NCBI GenBank assembly: GCA_030044455.1
Contig: JASHVU010000135.1
Location: forward strand, 1 to 5,492
Length of the DNA stretch: 5,492 nucleotides
Reading direction: 5' to 3'
Source of the DNA: Acidobacteriaceae bacterium
Lineage (GTDB): Bacteria; Acidobacteriota; Terriglobia; Terriglobales; Acidobacteriaceae
This document shows, one piece after another, positions 5,296-5,492 of the stretch. The stretch's first letter is position 1, and each line of letters starts with the position of its first letter. Made by a program: the position numbers and the translations under genes. The notes beneath the pieces were generated by a model, which had not been told where the DNA came from, ran no database searches, and saw only the letters and a program-made list of their open reading frames with translations.

Positions 5296-5492
5296 ATGGC
5301 GAAAACTAATTCGCTCTTCCCAATCCTTCAACCCTCCCCTGCCGGCCCACTGGCGCGCTCCGCAGCCCAAGCCCCGCTCCTTGCCGCCGGCCACCTCACG
5401 GAGTACCGCCCGCTCCCGTCGAAGTCCATCCTCGGCAAAACAGTTTCACGTCGCGGGTTACCCTTCACCCACACCATCAACCCCTACCGCGG
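5296..5492 (+). CDS. Radical SAM protein, PA0069/Rv2578c-like, N-terminal part (runs off the right edge)
   Basis: 65 complete codons without a stop. Residues 1-45 are a Pro/Ala/Leu-rich lead. From about 46 the sequence reads Ser-Lys-Ser-Ile-Leu-Gly-Lys, then Leu-Pro-Phe-Thr-His-Thr-Ile-Asn-Pro-Tyr-Arg-Gly at the window end. In the SPL-related radical SAM family of PA0069 and Rv2578c, Asn-Pro-Tyr-Arg-Gly-Cys runs straight into the Cys-x3-Cys-x2-Cys iron-sulfur motif, which would lie just outside the window. These cytosolic proteins cleave S-adenosylmethionine at a 4Fe-4S cluster; their substrate is generally not known. The start at 5296 follows AAGG by 7 nt, and a TAG at 5272-5274 closes the frame upstream. 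The gene diverges from the UPF0173 hydrolase. The call rests on about 20 conserved residues. Confidence 0.8.
   Translation, partial: MAKTNSLFPILQPSPAGPLARSAAQAPLLAAGHLTEYRPLPSKSILGKTVSRRGLPFTHTINPYR

Overview
The window looks like a chromosomal segment of a moderately GC-rich bacterium. The style of several proteins suggests an Acidobacteriota relative (Terriglobales/Koribacter-like): the Lnt N-terminus, the small membrane protein, the radical SAM motif and the octamer spacer repeats. That placement rests on recognition, not on a database search. I saw no tRNA, rRNA, CRISPR array, transposase or phage gene.

Layout. At the left edge the first 93 codons of apolipoprotein N-acyltransferase (lnt) run leftward out of the window. 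Diverging from it is a two-gene unit on the + strand: a 131-residue VOC/glyoxalase-fold protein (393-788), then a 42-residue single-pass membrane protein (822-950) that is easily overlooked. Next comes an AT-rich block with a near-consensus sigma70 promoter (TTGACA-N17-TAGACT, 1001-1029). About 170 nt of apparently structured leader follow, then a 788-residue APC-superfamily permease (1206-3572). The permease keeps the residue pattern of the KimA high-affinity K+ importers in TM1, TM3, TM6 and TM10, and has a long cytosolic C-terminal region resembling a universal-stress-protein fold.

The permease converges on two leftward genes: a HEAT-repeat protein (3612-4412) and, upstream of it, a UPF0173/YtkL-type metallo-beta-lactamase-fold hydrolase (4453-5163). 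Both spacers of this pair (3573-3611 and 4413-4452) consist almost entirely of degenerate tandem copies of one octamer, GGGAGCRA, in opposite orientations. In the second spacer the octamer supplies the Shine-Dalgarno sequence of the HEAT gene. Diverging from the hydrolase at the right edge is the start of a radical SAM protein (5296 onward), cut just after its Asn-Pro-Tyr-Arg motif and before the expected Cys cluster.

Working together. Most genes look like independent housekeeping functions: lipoprotein maturation, ion homeostasis, hydrolase and radical SAM chemistry. The hydrolase and HEAT genes are probably co-transcribed, as are the VOC and small membrane protein genes. I did not find a multi-gene defence or mobile system. 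The parts most likely to be undescribed are the leader upstream of the KimA-like permease, the small membrane protein, and the octamer arrays that fill gene spacers.
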